A stretch of DNA of 64,000 nt. Origin: Bacteroidia bacterium. GTDB lineage: Bacteria; Bacteroidota; Bacteroidia; Chitinophagales; Chitinophagaceae. The position numbers were made by a program, and so were the translations under genes. Shown here in pieces: positions 50,274-59,508 of the stretch. The notes under the pieces are model-generated. The model made no database searches and was not told the origin of the DNA. It saw only the letters and a program-made list of their open reading frames with translations. The stretch lies in contig JAUICZ010000001.1 of assembly GCA_030429205.1 (NCBI GenBank), positions 1,478,806 through 1,542,805 on the forward strand. Reading direction: 5' to 3'. Each line of letters begins with the position of its first letter. Within the stretch, counting starts at the first letter, position 1.

Positions 50274-51605
50274 ATGTTTAAGCTAGAACTAAAGCCATTA
50301 AAAGAATTAAACGATTATTTACAATCGCTGGTAGAAAAACGCTTATGGTTAAAAGTGTTAATAGCGTTGTTTTTAGGCGTTGGTGTTGGTGTGCTTTTAG
50401 CACCTGATACAGGACTCTTTAAAGAAGGGCTTGCACACTCTATAGGTAACTGGTTGGCATTGCCGGGACAACTTTTTTTAAAGCTTGTGCAGATGATCAT
50501 GATCCCGCTGATCTTTGCTTCTATAATACGAGGGATTACCAGTAATAATGAAGAACAGCTAAAGAAGATGGGAGGGCGTGTTATTCTGTACTTCATTTTT
50601 ACAACGGTGATATCTATAGTAATAGGCATGGTTGTTAGTTATGCATTTAAACCTGGAAAATATTTGGATGGTTTCTCTACAGTACAGGTAGAAACGGTAG
50701 ACGAAAAAACGAGTAATGCAGTAGAAAAGCCTAGCTTTCGCTTGGGAGAACTACCTGAAGCTATATCAGGGTTGTTGCCGGATAATCCACTGGCATCTAT
50801 GGTAAGCGGAGAGATGCTGGCCATTGTTATTTTTGCCATTATAGTTGGTATTGCAATAACAGCATTGACTGATGAAATGCAGAAGCCTGTTGTTACTATG
50901 TTAAGTGCTGTACAGGAAATATGTATGGTTATAGTTAAATGGGCTATGAAGATGGTGCCTTACGCTGTATTCGGGTTGATGGCTCAAGTTACTTCCAGAG
51001 TCGGTTTAGAGTCCTTAACGGGGTTAGGTGTTTATACTTTGGTGGTATTGCTCGGCTTATTCATTCTGTTGGTTTTTTATCTAATAGTAGTGAGCTTGGT
51101 AGGAGGTATTAACCCAATGAAGTTTTTAAAGCAAATAAGGGATGTACAGTTGTTAGCTTTTTCAACTACGAGCTCTGCAGCGGTGATGCCTTTGTCATTA
51201 AAAACAGCTGAAGAGAAGTTAAAGTTATCTCCTTCTGTCAGTAATTTTATTATACCTGTAGGGGCAACCATCAACATGGATGGTACTGCTTTGTTTCAAT
51301 GTGTGACAACTATTTTTATTGCACAGGTATATGGTATGGATATGGGGCTTGTCGCTATTGTGTTAGTAATGGTAACTATCGTCGCTGCTTCAATAGGTAC
51401 ACCATCTATACCAGGTGGTGGGGTTATTATATTAGCGTCAGTATTGCAAGATGCAGGTATTCCTGTAGAAGGCTTAATGATCATTATTGGTATAGACAGG
51501 TTGCTGGGAATGTTCAGGACTGCTATAAATGTTACAGGAGATATAACTGCTGCTGTTGTGTTTAACAAGTGGCAAGATAAATCTGCTACTGCAATAGAAA
51601 CTTAA
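50274..51605 (+). CDS. Dicarboxylate/amino-acid:cation symporter (DAACS family)
   Basis: About 443-aa secondary transporter with eight helices and two re-entrant loops, importing glutamate, aspartate or C4-dicarboxylates with Na+ or H+. Motifs: FLKLVQMIMIPLIFASIIRG in helix 3, AFSTTSSAAVMPL (the serine-rich HP1), PVGATINMDGTALFQ (helix 7 NMDGT), and GTPSIPGGGVI (HP2). ATG at 50274 is chosen over an ATG 45 bases upstream, which adds a non-conserved leader. Substrate not determinable here. The 3' end overlaps the convergent AraC-type gene by 4 bp. Confidence 0.9.
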   Translation: MFKLELKPLKELNDYLQSLVEKRLWLKVLIALFLGVGVGVLLAPDTGLFKEGLAHSIGNWLALPGQLFLKLVQMIMIPLIFASIIRGITSNNEEQLKKMGGRVILYFIFTTVISIVIGMVVSYAFKPGKYLDGFSTVQVETVDEKTSNAVEKPSFRLGELPEAISGLLPDNPLASMVSGEMLAIVIFAIIVGIAITALTDEMQKPVVTMLSAVQEICMVIVKWAMKMVPYAVFGLMAQVTSRVGLESLTGLGVYTLVVLLGLFILLVFYLIVVSLVGGINPMKFLKQIRDVQLLAFSTTSSAAVMPLSLKTAEEKLKLSPSVSNFIIPVGATINMDGTALFQCVTTIFIAQVYGMDMGLVAIVLVMVTIVAASIGTPSIPGGGVIILASVLQDAGIPVEGLMIIIGIDRLLGMFRTAINVTGDITAAVVFNKWQDKSATAIET

Positions 51606-52426
51606 CTTTTGTCTAAAGGAAAAAAGTTGGGTTGTTTGTTGTGTTCCTGTTCAATAAACTCTTGTGGGTTAAAGCCCGAAAAATGTTTGAACTCTTTAAT
51701 GAAATGAGATTGGTCTGAGTATCCGCAGTTGTAGGCTATGTCTGTCCAAGATACTTTTTGCTTGTGCTGTATGCGTTGCAGTATGTCGTTGAAGCGTAGT
51801 ATGCGCTGGTAGTATTTAGGAGTGGTGCCTACATGCTTTTTAAATAGGTCTATAAGGTGTTTTTGTGTTTTGGGGTAGTTGTCCAGCACTTTATTAAAAT
51901 GTGCTACAGGCTCCAGCTTTAGTTGTTGTATTGCCGATTGCAACTCACCAGGTGCTGTCAACTCATTTTTGTATTGCAGGTTTAGCCATTGTTCTGCCAA
52001 AGCAAACTTTTCGTCTGGTGTAGCAGCGTTTACCAAGTCTTCTCTTAATGCAATAATGCTATTGCCTAACACGTCTTCTGCCGGCAATACCTTTTCTGCT
52101 ATCTCTGTCATGGGTTGGTATAAAAAAGGGTAAGCGCCGGTTGTATTAAACTGTATTACAAACATAGAAGAGTGCTCATGTGCAGAAATGGAAATGTAGT
52201 TTTTGTGCAGTCCGGATATCCATACTTTAGTAAAGGTGCCATTGGGCTCTAAGCTAATATTATCATAAGTGTGTCTTGTAAAACCATCCAGCTCAAAAAT
52301 GATAAATACATTGCCTGTTGGTACTACACGCTCTATGCTATGGTCTGGCATAAAGTCTGTATAGTGCATCATAACATCTATGTGCCGGGCAATGTCTCCT
52401 GCAGGTATGTGCTGGTAAAAGTTCAT
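51602..52426 (-). CDS. AraC-family transcriptional regulator
   Basis: 274-aa regulator. The N-terminal sensing domain (IERVVPTGNVFIIFELDGF, YISISAHEHSSMFVIQFNTTGAYPFL) is of the DUF6597 type. The C-terminal ~100 residues hold the two AraC helix-turn-helix motifs (KHVGTTPKYYQRILRFNDIL, then WTDIAYNCGYSDQSHFIKEF with FSGFNPQEF). The ligand and target are unknown; the overlap with the convergent symporter gene does not by itself imply regulation. Confidence 0.87.
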   Translation of the reverse strand: MNFYQHIPAGDIARHIDVMMHYTDFMPDHSIERVVPTGNVFIIFELDGFTRHTYDNISLEPNGTFTKVWISGLHKNYISISAHEHSSMFVIQFNTTGAYPFLYQPMTEIAEKVLPAEDVLGNSIIALREDLVNAATPDEKFALAEQWLNLQYKNELTAPGELQSAIQQLKLEPVAHFNKVLDNYPKTQKHLIDLFKKHVGTTPKYYQRILRFNDILQRIQHKQKVSWTDIAYNCGYSDQSHFIKEFKHFSGFNPQEFIEQEHNKQPNFFPLDKS

Positions 52427-52442
52427 ACTTCAAGTTATGTAT

Positions 52443-52475
52443 AAAAAAGCAGCCCTTGAAATAAGGGCTGCTTTT
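52443..52475 (-). terminator. Terminator of the large T9SS protein gene
   Basis: Long stem AAAAGCAGCCCTT / AAGGGCTGCTTTT with a five-base loop and T-run on the minus strand. Confidence 0.8.
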
Positions 52476-52520
52476 AGTCATTGTGGTTTATTGGTATGTA
52501 GGTTTGTAGTTTTCGATATT

Positions 52521-54404
52521 TTAGTCTGAAAACACCATTCTTTTAGTGTCTTCAGCACGACCGTCAATTACTAAAGAATATAAGTACATACCCGGCATTA
52601 GCTTACTGCTATTTACCATCACACTGCCTGTACCTTTATCTATAGGGTATTTAGCCATTTCACGTCCATTCAAGTCGTATATCATTATGTAGGCTGACTG
52701 TTGCATTACATTGATCTCATACTTGATTTCTGTTTCATTATTAAACGGGTTTGGTGTGTTTTGGTATAATTTGTTGCTGCTTGTTGTCGCATTAATAGTG
52801 TTGCTATGATCCCTTTCTAGTGCTACCAGGCGTGCTTCAAGAGAGGTTACTTGTTGTTGTAGTTGTTTGTTCTTCTCTTCTTCTTCTTCAAGTTTTTGTA
52901 GCATATCTTCACTTCCACCAACTATATCCGCAGGATAAGAAGTTTGATACACATAACCATCTGGATCAATAGCTAAAATATTGCCTTCACCATGTTCAAG
53001 GTTCTCAAAACGAACATCAGAATATTGTAGCTGTGGGTTTGGATGATGAGGGTCATTACCTAAGTCACAGTTGACGTGCAGTCTGGCAGTAGCGTCAGTG
53101 GTATTTATCCCAACATACCCGTCATCGTCACCAGAGGCTGTTACACCTTGACTTTCAATGATCATTCTTTCAGTACCCCATGCGTTGAACCTTAGGTTCT
53201 CGTTGTTGTTTGTTCCTATGTAGTCTGTAGAACTAACTGTGTTACCGACTAATTTCCAATTATTTCCTCCCAGAGAAGTGATGTCAACTTCAGTGTTGTA
53301 AACATATCCGCTTGGATCAATAGCTAATATTTCACCTGTTCCGGTTTCCAGATTCTCAAAACGAATATCAGAGTGTTGGAATTGAGGGTCTGTATCGTCA
53401 GGGTCATTACCAAATTCACAGTTTACATGCAAGCGTGCAGTAGGAGACAGTGTATTCCAACCTAATCTACCAGCAGCCTTGTCTGTTGCATTTGCTCCCC
53501 CCGGGGTGAAGATACCTCTATCGTGAGAGCCTGTAATGATGTCAACACTATGTTGCGATAATGTGCCAAATGTATTGTTTCCGTTTAGGATGTTATTTCC
53601 TTCTACTCTCCAGTAACATTCGTCACTACAGCCAGATACATCATCACAGTCGTAGTTGTCACAACCTGATAGTTGATCGTTTACTATTATCAAGTTACTG
53701 CTATTAACAGATCCTGAAACACTTAGGCCTGTAGGGTTATTCATCCAATTGCCACTTCCAAGGGGGTTGTCAACCTCATAGTTTGCGATTGTAATATGGA
53801 TTATGTATTCGCCAGCGAGAAGGGAATGAGTACTTGACGTAATGAAAGGAGTGTTGTAGTTTGAACCTTGTTGACCTGCGGTTTGAAATGATGGGCCGTT
53901 CCAACCTAGTATTTGTTGAGTTGCAACTTCTTCAAGTGTAATCGAATGGATGTAATTATCGTTAAGGATTTGTAAGTCTATTGTAACATTGCCGTCATCA
54001 CATAGTTTAAAACTGCGAGTATATTCTACAAAATGCCTGTCATCTATAGCTGCTGCATTTAGTGTTGCTTCATTTGCATTTAATGATATCCATGGAATAC
54101 CAGTCATTGTCCCCCAAATTTGAACTATAGGGTTTGTAGTTGTGGATAATGGGGCTACAATTGTAGCGCTTGCAGGTGCCATGCCGGCATAAAAATTAGT
54201 GCTTCCTGAACTTGATGTGGACAATATATTCCAGTGAGGGTCTGTTGCCGTAGGGCTGATAGCTGTATTGTTATCAAAACCTGTCGAGATGGTTAGGCTG
54301 TTTGTTAAACAGTTTTGTCCAAACGATGATAGCTGAAAAGATAAAATAAATGCTGATAATAGGAGGCTTACTTTTATAAAGCTTGTCTTAGTGTTGATTT
54401 TCAT
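52521..54404 (-). CDS. Large secreted T9SS protein with duplicated module and coiled-coil stalk
   Basis: 627-aa secreted protein. Signal peptide (ending SFGQ), a beta-rich N-terminal domain to ~290, then two copies of a ~110-aa module, each starting TARLHVNC[ED][FL]GNDP with FENLE and ILAIDP[SD]GYVY (near 320 and 437). A strongly acidic/Gln coiled coil (~500-535) precedes the C-terminal T9SS type A sorting domain (NTPNPFNNETEIKYEI, MIYDLNGREMAKYP, LMPGMYLYSLVIDG). This resembles trimeric phage-tail or adhesin-like surface fibres. Cys pairs (CDNYDCDDVSGCSDECYW) near 250 may form disulfides. Ligand unknown. Confidence 0.8.
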   Translation of the reverse strand: MKINTKTSFIKVSLLLSAFILSFQLSSFGQNCLTNSLTISTGFDNNTAISPTATDPHWNILSTSSSGSTNFYAGMAPASATIVAPLSTTTNPIVQIWGTMTGIPWISLNANEATLNAAAIDDRHFVEYTRSFKLCDDGNVTIDLQILNDNYIHSITLEEVATQQILGWNGPSFQTAGQQGSNYNTPFITSSTHSLLAGEYIIHITIANYEVDNPLGSGNWMNNPTGLSVSGSVNSSNLIIVNDQLSGCDNYDCDDVSGCSDECYWRVEGNNILNGNNTFGTLSQHSVDIITGSHDRGIFTPGGANATDKAAGRLGWNTLSPTARLHVNCEFGNDPDDTDPQFQHSDIRFENLETGTGEILAIDPSGYVYNTEVDITSLGGNNWKLVGNTVSSTDYIGTNNNENLRFNAWGTERMIIESQGVTASGDDDGYVGINTTDATARLHVNCDLGNDPHHPNPQLQYSDVRFENLEHGEGNILAIDPDGYVYQTSYPADIVGGSEDMLQKLEEEEEKNKQLQQQVTSLEARLVALERDHSNTINATTSSNKLYQNTPNPFNNETEIKYEINVMQQSAYIMIYDLNGREMAKYPIDKGTGSVMVNSSKLMPGMYLYSLVIDGRAEDTKRMVFSD

Positions 54405-54644
54405 AATTAAGATTTTTGGTTTTTAAAATGATAATACTGTTTAAGCAAGTACAGTACTGACTTGTAATTATTTACATAGGCTTTTTTATTTGTTGCAATT
54501 CAAATGTATTCTGATAAATGCTTTCAAGTAATCAGCATCTAACAAATCGAAGGTGTCGTCCTACGGAATGCAATTATGGTTAAACCACACTTCACTTTTA
54601 GAAATAAAATATTTATTTTCATATAAACGAATTCCTGAAAACTT

Positions 54645-55781
54645 ATGATAATAGGTGTACTCAAAGAGCAGCAAGCGGAAACCAGAGTTTCATTGGTGCC
54701 GGAGGTTGTAGCTGCATTGGTAAAAATGAATGTGCAAGTGTATGTGGAGAGTGGTGCAGGTGAAGGGGCATTTCATAACGATGCTGCTTATACAGATGTA
54801 GGTGCTTCAATAAAAGACAGAAATAGCATTGCTTCTGAAGCTGATATCTTGCTGTCAATAGACAGTGGTAATGTCCCTGATACTGTTCGTAAAGATGCAG
54901 TATTGTTGGGTGTGTTCTCCCCATTGTTCAATACACAGTTGATGCAAAATTGGGCGGAGAAAGGCTACACCGTATTCAGCATGGATAATATACCTCGTAC
55001 TACACGTGCACAAGCTATGGACGTGTTAAGTTCGCAGGCAAACATAGCAGGATATAAAGCTGTGTTGTTAGCAGCATCAAAATACTGCAGATACTTCCCC
55101 ATGTTTATGACTGCAGCAGGAAGTATACCACCCGCAAAGGTGTTGATATTGGGCGCAGGAGTAGCAGGTTTACAAGCTATCGCCACTGCAAAGAGGCTTG
55201 GCGCAGTGGTAGAGGTGTTTGATGTGCGCCCTGCAGTAAAAGAAGAAGTGATGAGCTTGGGTGCCAAGTTTGTTGAGGTAGAAGGTGCGGCAGATGCTTC
55301 TAAGGCAGGAGGGTATGCAGTGCTACAAACAGAGGAGTATCAACAGAAGCAAAAAGCTAAAATTCACGAACACGCTAAAAAGTCGGACATCATAATTACA
55401 ACAGCACAAATACCGGGGCGCAAAGCACCTGTGCTTATTACGGAAGCCATGATAAACGATATGAGAGCAGGTTCTGTAATAATAGACATAGCAGCTTCTA
55501 CAGGAGGTAATACAGACCTGACCAAAGACAACGAAACAATAGTGCATAATGGTGTAACTATTATAGGCGATTCAAATCTGCCATGTTCTGCTGCCGCAGA
55601 TGCCAGTAAAGTGTATAGCAAAAACGTACTGAACTTCTTAAAACTGGTGATAGATAAAGAGGGTAATATGAACCTGAATTATGAAGATGATATTGTAGCG
55701 GGCACTTGTGTTGCAAAAGAGGGCAAGATCGTTAATGAGCGAGTACTGTCATTTATTAATCCTGAAACTACTAACGCATAA
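54645..55781 (+). CDS. pntAA: NAD(P) transhydrogenase alpha subunit, soluble part (PntAA)
   Basis: 378-aa NAD(H)-binding domain I of proton-translocating transhydrogenase. N-terminal VLKEQQAETRVSLVPEVV, the catalytic region with R-x-x-R/Q-loop (IPRTTRAQAMDVLSSQANIAGYKAV), and the nucleotide fold AKVLILGAGVAGLQAIATAKRLGA are clear. It hands hydride to NADP bound by PntB using the proton gradient. The membrane part is encoded separately as the next gene (10-bp gap), the split arrangement common outside enterobacteria. Confidence 0.94.
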   Translation: MIIGVLKEQQAETRVSLVPEVVAALVKMNVQVYVESGAGEGAFHNDAAYTDVGASIKDRNSIASEADILLSIDSGNVPDTVRKDAVLLGVFSPLFNTQLMQNWAEKGYTVFSMDNIPRTTRAQAMDVLSSQANIAGYKAVLLAASKYCRYFPMFMTAAGSIPPAKVLILGAGVAGLQAIATAKRLGAVVEVFDVRPAVKEEVMSLGAKFVEVEGAADASKAGGYAVLQTEEYQQKQKAKIHEHAKKSDIIITTAQIPGRKAPVLITEAMINDMRAGSVIIDIAASTGGNTDLTKDNETIVHNGVTIIGDSNLPCSAAADASKVYSKNVLNFLKLVIDKEGNMNLNYEDDIVAGTCVAKEGKIVNERVLSFINPETTNA

Positions 55782-55790
55782 TTTTCTGAT

Positions 55791-56111
55791 ATGGAAGTAT
55801 TGAACGAACTGTTTACCGACACGTCAACGTACCGGTTACTCACCATTGTAATACTCTCAATATTCTTGGGTATAGAGGTGATCTCTCGTGTGCCATCGGT
55901 ACTGCATACACCTTTGATGAGTGGGGCAAACGCGATACATGGTGTGGTTATTATTGGTGCCATCATTGTTATGGGGCAAGCGCCATCAGACGATTACTTG
56001 GCTCTTACGTTGGGTTTTCTGGCAGTAATACTAGGTACGCTTAATGTAGTGGGCGGCTTTGTGGTAACCGACCGTATGTTGGAAATGTTCAGTAAAAAGA
56101 AAAAGAAATAA
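55791..56111 (+). CDS. pntAB: NAD(P) transhydrogenase alpha subunit, membrane part (PntAB)
   Basis: 106-aa protein with three helices (LLTIVILSIFLGIEVISRVP; THTPLMSGANAIHGVVIIGAI-type segment; LALTLGFLAVILGTLNVVGGF) and a basic tail (KKKKK). The HTPLMSGANAIHG motif is the signature of the alpha-2 domain II part. It sits between pntAA and pntB with gaps of 10 and 3 bp. Confidence 0.92.
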   Translation: MEVLNELFTDTSTYRLLTIVILSIFLGIEVISRVPSVLHTPLMSGANAIHGVVIIGAIIVMGQAPSDDYLALTLGFLAVILGTLNVVGGFVVTDRMLEMFSKKKKK

Positions 56112-56114
56112 TCT

Positions 56115-57512
56115 ATGGATCAGCAAGCAATACTTTTGTTAGGATACCTTATTGGTTCAATAACTTTTATCGTGGGTCTGAAGATGCTTTCTCACCCCGA
56201 AACTGCACGTAAGGGTAATATTATAGCAGCGGTTGGTATGACAATAGCCATCGTGGTGACTATCTTTTTGTACAGAGATCATAACGGGAATCCACTGGGT
56301 AACTATCCTTGGATATTCGGAGGTTTGATCATCGGTACAGTGGCAGGTACCCTCATTGCCAAGCGTGTACAAATGACAGCAATGCCTGAGATGGTGAGTC
56401 TGTTCAATGGTATGGGTGGTGCTTGTGCCATGCTCATATCTATAGTAGAACATCATCATAACCCCAATGCTGAAATAGGAATGAAAGTAGTGATCGTCTT
56501 AGGGATGATCATTGGTACTGTTTCCTTTGCAGGTAGTATGATAGCTTGGGGTAAGCTGGCTGGCAAAATAAAAGATAAGAATATACCTGCCGGGCAAGCG
56601 ATCAACTTTTTACTTTTTGCAGGCTTGATCGTGTCGTCAGTAATGGTGATAGGCGGTTATAATGATAGCCCTGCGTTGTTCTATAGTATTCTGGCATTAG
56701 CGGCTTTGTATGGTATCTTGTTTGTGATGCCTATTGGTGGAGCAGACATGCCTGTGGTAATATCACTACTTAACTCGTTTACGGGTGTAGCAGCAGCTTT
56801 TGGTGGTTTCTTGTACGATAATCCTGTAATGCTAACAGGTGGTATATTGGTAGGTAGTGCAGGTACTATATTAACGATACTGATGTGTAATGCGATGAAC
56901 CGTTCTTTAAAGAATGTACTGATAGGCTCATTTGGTGGCGGTGCTAAAGGAGGTGGTGCTGCCGGAGATAAAGAACAAGGCGCTTACAAAGAGATAGGTC
57001 TGAATGATACTGCTGTGTTAATGGCATATGCGCAGAAGGTAATGATAATACCAGGGTATGGCTTGGCTGTAGCGCAAGCACAACATGCTTGCCATGAACT
57101 TGAAAAAGTACTGGCTGAAAAAGATGTTGAAGTAGTATATGGTATACACCCCGTAGCAGGGCGTATGCCGGGGCATATGAATGTGCTTTTAGCGGAAGCG
57201 GATGTGCCCTATGAGAAGCTATTGGAAATGGAAGACGCTAACGACCAGATGAGTACAACAAACGTAGTGATGGTAATTGGTGCAAACGATGTGGTGAACC
57301 CTGCCGCTATGGATGACCCGGGCAGCCCTATATATGGTATGCCGATACTAGAGGTAGAAAAAGCAGAACATGTTATTGTGAACAAGCGTAGTATGAAGCC
57401 GGGTTATGCCGGTATTGAAAACGACCTTTTCTTCCGTCCTAAAACTTCTATGTTGTTTGGCGATGCAAAGAAAGTACTGCAAGATTTGGTGAGCGAATTG
57501 AAGCAGATGTAG
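56115..57512 (+). CDS. pntB: NAD(P) transhydrogenase beta subunit (PntB)
   Basis: 465-aa subunit: about nine helices (1-~280) that form the proton channel with the alpha membrane part, then the NADP(H)-binding domain III (VMIIPGYGLAVAQAQHACHE, YGIHPVAGRMPGHMNVLLAEA, VIGANDVVNPAA). A Gly-rich linker (FGGGAKGGGAAGD) joins the two. Last gene of the pnt operon. It generates NADPH at the expense of the proton gradient. Confidence 0.94.
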   Translation: MDQQAILLLGYLIGSITFIVGLKMLSHPETARKGNIIAAVGMTIAIVVTIFLYRDHNGNPLGNYPWIFGGLIIGTVAGTLIAKRVQMTAMPEMVSLFNGMGGACAMLISIVEHHHNPNAEIGMKVVIVLGMIIGTVSFAGSMIAWGKLAGKIKDKNIPAGQAINFLLFAGLIVSSVMVIGGYNDSPALFYSILALAALYGILFVMPIGGADMPVVISLLNSFTGVAAAFGGFLYDNPVMLTGGILVGSAGTILTILMCNAMNRSLKNVLIGSFGGGAKGGGAAGDKEQGAYKEIGLNDTAVLMAYAQKVMIIPGYGLAVAQAQHACHELEKVLAEKDVEVVYGIHPVAGRMPGHMNVLLAEADVPYEKLLEMEDANDQMSTTNVVMVIGANDVVNPAAMDDPGSPIYGMPILEVEKAEHVIVNKRSMKPGYAGIENDLFFRPKTSMLFGDAKKVLQDLVSELKQM

Positions 57513-57600
57513 TATTGTAATACAATTGTCGTTTTTAGTTTGCATGTTAGGCGCGAGTAAAATTGTTGTTTAACTTAAGGGTGAATTAAATATCCGCCCT

Positions 57601-58578
57601 ATGAAAAAGCTCATACTTTTTATTCTAGTTGTAATCAGTGCCTTTACCTCATACGCTCAAGCCGCACTCGATAGTTTTTATCAAACTGGTGCCACCAATA
57701 CGTTTTATATATATACTCCTTTAGCACACTTTAGAGGACACTACGGAATATATAAGGATTACGTTGTAAGTGACACATTAGTGAAAGGGAAAACCTATAA
57801 AGTAATTGAGGGCTTCCAGAAAGGGATAGAGACATTTGATTTTAATTCAAGGACTATAACAAGATCGGATACTACCCTTAAGTATACTAAAGGTGGTATT
57901 AGAGTTGATGGTGAAAAGGTTTATATTCTCAACTTGTCAGCAGATACCATCAAAAAAATATATGGTGATCCGTTACTGCCGTTACAAGAAACAATTCTTT
58001 ATGACTTTGATTTAAGCATTGGAGATACGCTCCACTGGAAGCCTTATAATAATGTTGTTCTGGATATTGATAGTGTGAAGTTGTCTAACGGTAAATACGA
58101 AAAAAGATTCTTCTTTAATAAAGATACATCGTACTATGATTATTGGATAAGAGGAGTGGGCAGTAGCTTAGGCTTCTTATATTCATATGTAGATGCCGGT
58201 CCATATGCTTATCCGTTTCAAAAGTACAGGTCTGTTTGTTTTGATGGTTCTGTAGATCACAAGTTTCATGAAAGTGCAGACTTAGACTCTGCAATGGTAA
58301 ACAGCTGCTATATTATACTACCTACATCTGTAGCAAATGTGTCAAAAGAAGAAAAGGTAGAGTTGTTCCCTAACCCTGTGGTAGGAAATGCAATGAACAT
58401 CAATCTTGAAAAAGAAGCTGATTTGACCATATATAATATGCAGGGGCAATTAATTCATAGGTATCATAATCTTGAGCGTGGTAAACACAGGTTAGAAGCC
58501 CCATCATTACCTGGTGTATATGTTATGTATGTGCACAGTGATGTTGCTGTGAGCCATATAAGGTTTGAGAAACTATAA
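57601..58578 (+). CDS. Secreted protein with T9SS sorting domain
   Basis: 325-aa protein: signal (ending SYAQ), a ~230-aa beta-rich domain without recognised family (DSFYQTGATNTFYIY, DTLHWKPYNNVVLDIDSV, FFNKDTSYYDYWIRGVGSSL). The type A T9SS sorting domain follows from ~250 (VELFPNPVVGNAMNIN, IYNMQGQLIHRYH, SLPGVYVMYVHS). Presumably exported across the outer membrane. No enzymatic motif is visible. It is separated from pntB by 88 bp and has its own hairpin after the stop. Confidence 0.75.
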   Translation: MKKLILFILVVISAFTSYAQAALDSFYQTGATNTFYIYTPLAHFRGHYGIYKDYVVSDTLVKGKTYKVIEGFQKGIETFDFNSRTITRSDTTLKYTKGGIRVDGEKVYILNLSADTIKKIYGDPLLPLQETILYDFDLSIGDTLHWKPYNNVVLDIDSVKLSNGKYEKRFFFNKDTSYYDYWIRGVGSSLGFLYSYVDAGPYAYPFQKYRSVCFDGSVDHKFHESADLDSAMVNSCYIILPTSVANVSKEEKVELFPNPVVGNAMNINLEKEADLTIYNMQGQLIHRYHNLERGKHRLEAPSLPGVYVMYVHSDVAVSHIRFEKL

Positions 58579-58585
58579 AAACAGT

Positions 58586-58611
58586 AACAGCCCCGTGGAT
58601 ACGGGGCTGTT
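58586..58611. terminator. Perfect hairpin between convergent genes
   Basis: 11-bp arms AACAGCCCCGT / ACGGGGCTGTT around GGAT, without a clear T-run. It lies between the convergent T9SS gene and the first micro-protein gene and may serve both. Confidence 0.6.
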
Positions 58612-58676
58612 CACAAACAAACAACTATAATTAAAACAAACAGTGTAATTGTCGGAAGATCATAACCGACTATGGA

Positions 58677-58853
58677 TTACACAAACTTTTCGAGGTTGGC
58701 TGCAAGCAAGAGCAACCCCAATATTCCTGCGAATAAAATTACTTTTTGGTATGTCTCGTTAGACAATGCTTTCTTTATTGAAGCAGATAGGTTTTTAAAT
58801 TTCTTTGTAGAAACTTCGGCAACGCTATGTATAAAGCTAATGGTGGCTTGCAT
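58677..58853 (-). CDS. Micro-membrane-protein 1 of a three-paralogue cluster (58 aa)
   Basis: ATG at 58853 gives MQATISFIHSVAEVSTKKFK, a basic/Ser-rich middle, and one C-terminal helix (YQKVILFAGILGLLLLAANL) ending EKFV. The helix aligns with those of the next two genes (QKILLFAGILSCLILAVNI and TKILLFVAIVTCVVLAVNI). The start context ATCATGCAAGC is shared with paralogue 2. An in-frame ATG 27 bases upstream exists, but the paralogue comparison favours 58853. Function unknown. Confidence 0.65.
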   Translation of the reverse strand: MQATISFIHSVAEVSTKKFKNLSASIKKALSNETYQKVILFAGILGLLLLAANLEKFV

Positions 58854-58929
58854 GATCCTGTGTGTTTTATTTTCTGCCAATACCTGTATAGTGGCAAGTA
58901 TTGTAAATGACGGTTAAAGCAATGCTGTA

Positions 58930-59076
58930 TTAGATGTTTACTGCTAAAATTAAACAGCTAAGTATACCGGCGAATAAAAGGATCTTTTGAGTTACCTCTT
59001 TGCGGATGATTGCTTTTGCAGGATCAGCTTTTTGTGTAGTTGGCTGTGCGAATGTGTAATTGATTGTAGCTTGCAT
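58930..59076 (-). CDS. Micro-membrane-protein 2 (48 aa)
   Basis: ATG at 59076: MQATINYTFAQPTTQKADPA, basic linker KAIIRKEVTQ, then a helix KILLFAGILSCLILAVNI at the very C-terminus. It shares the MQATI start with paralogue 1 and the C-terminal helix with both. A longer reading from 59202 is rejected because the paralogues align only from this ATG. Promoter elements TTTG-N21-CATATTTG lie upstream (59181-59213). Confidence 0.68.
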   Translation of the reverse strand: MQATINYTFAQPTTQKADPAKAIIRKEVTQKILLFAGILSCLILAVNI

Positions 59077-59180
59077 GATTCTTAGTTTTTTGTTTTGTGT
59101 GTTTTTGTTTTGTGTGTTTTTTATTTTTTGTCTGAAACGCTTAATGTTTGTTTTGTTTGTGTTTGTTTCGTTTGACAATA

Positions 59181-59213
59181 CAAATATGCGACATGAAAGC
59201 ACCTGATTCCAAA
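59181..59213 (-). promoter_or_regulatory. Promoter of micro-protein 2: TTTGGAA and GCATATTTGT
   Basis: On the minus strand TTTG (-33 like) and CATATTTG (-7 like) are separated by 21 bp. The same two elements with the same 21-bp spacer lie before micro-protein 3. Confidence 0.6.
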
Positions 59214-59263
59214 TTATCGTTAGCGCTTAACGCTCGGTTTGTAAACAGTTAACGAGTAGATAT

Positions 59264-59276
59264 GTTAACGGTTAAC
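59264..59276. promoter_or_regulatory. Palindrome GTTAACGGTTAAC, copy 1
   Basis: GTTAAC arms around one G, 51 bp upstream of the -33-like element of micro-protein 2. Nearby partial copies (GCTTAACGC, CAGTTAACGAG, ACGCTTAAC) suggest a cluster of sites between 59220 and 59288. Confidence 0.5.
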
Positions 59277-59393
59277 TAACGCTTAACAGAAAGTCAGGCA
59301 TTATTCTGCGGAAAGCCTTTGCAGGCAGCTGTTTATCTGTTTATTGTAATGTGTTGGCTGTAAGTGCTGTTAATAGTGTGAGGGTACATGGCA

Positions 59394-59417
59394 CAAAAAA
59401 ACCTCTGAGATCAGAGG
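59394..59417 (-). terminator. Terminator of micro-protein 3
   Basis: Minus strand: stem CCTCTGA / TCAGAGG followed by eight T's. Confidence 0.75.
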
Positions 59418-59508
59418 CTTTCTTTACATATAGAGGATAAGAGAGAAAATTGGTTGCCGGAAAATATATCTGCATCACACGAACTGTTACAGATAATCCG
59501 GCAATGTT

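Larger units (their letters stand above)
59077..59508. other. 432-bp region between micro-protein genes 2 and 3
   Basis: No gene seen. From left: a T/G-rich 5' leader of micro-protein 2 with two TTTTGTGTGTTTTT-like units, its promoter (59181-59213), a cluster of TTAAC-type palindromes (59220-59288), then the minus-strand terminator of micro-protein 3 (59394-59417). Confidence 0.55.

Noticed and set aside
51299-51565. 88-aa plus-strand ORF with many Tyr/Cys/Arg
   Set aside because: Out-of-frame shadow inside the symporter gene.
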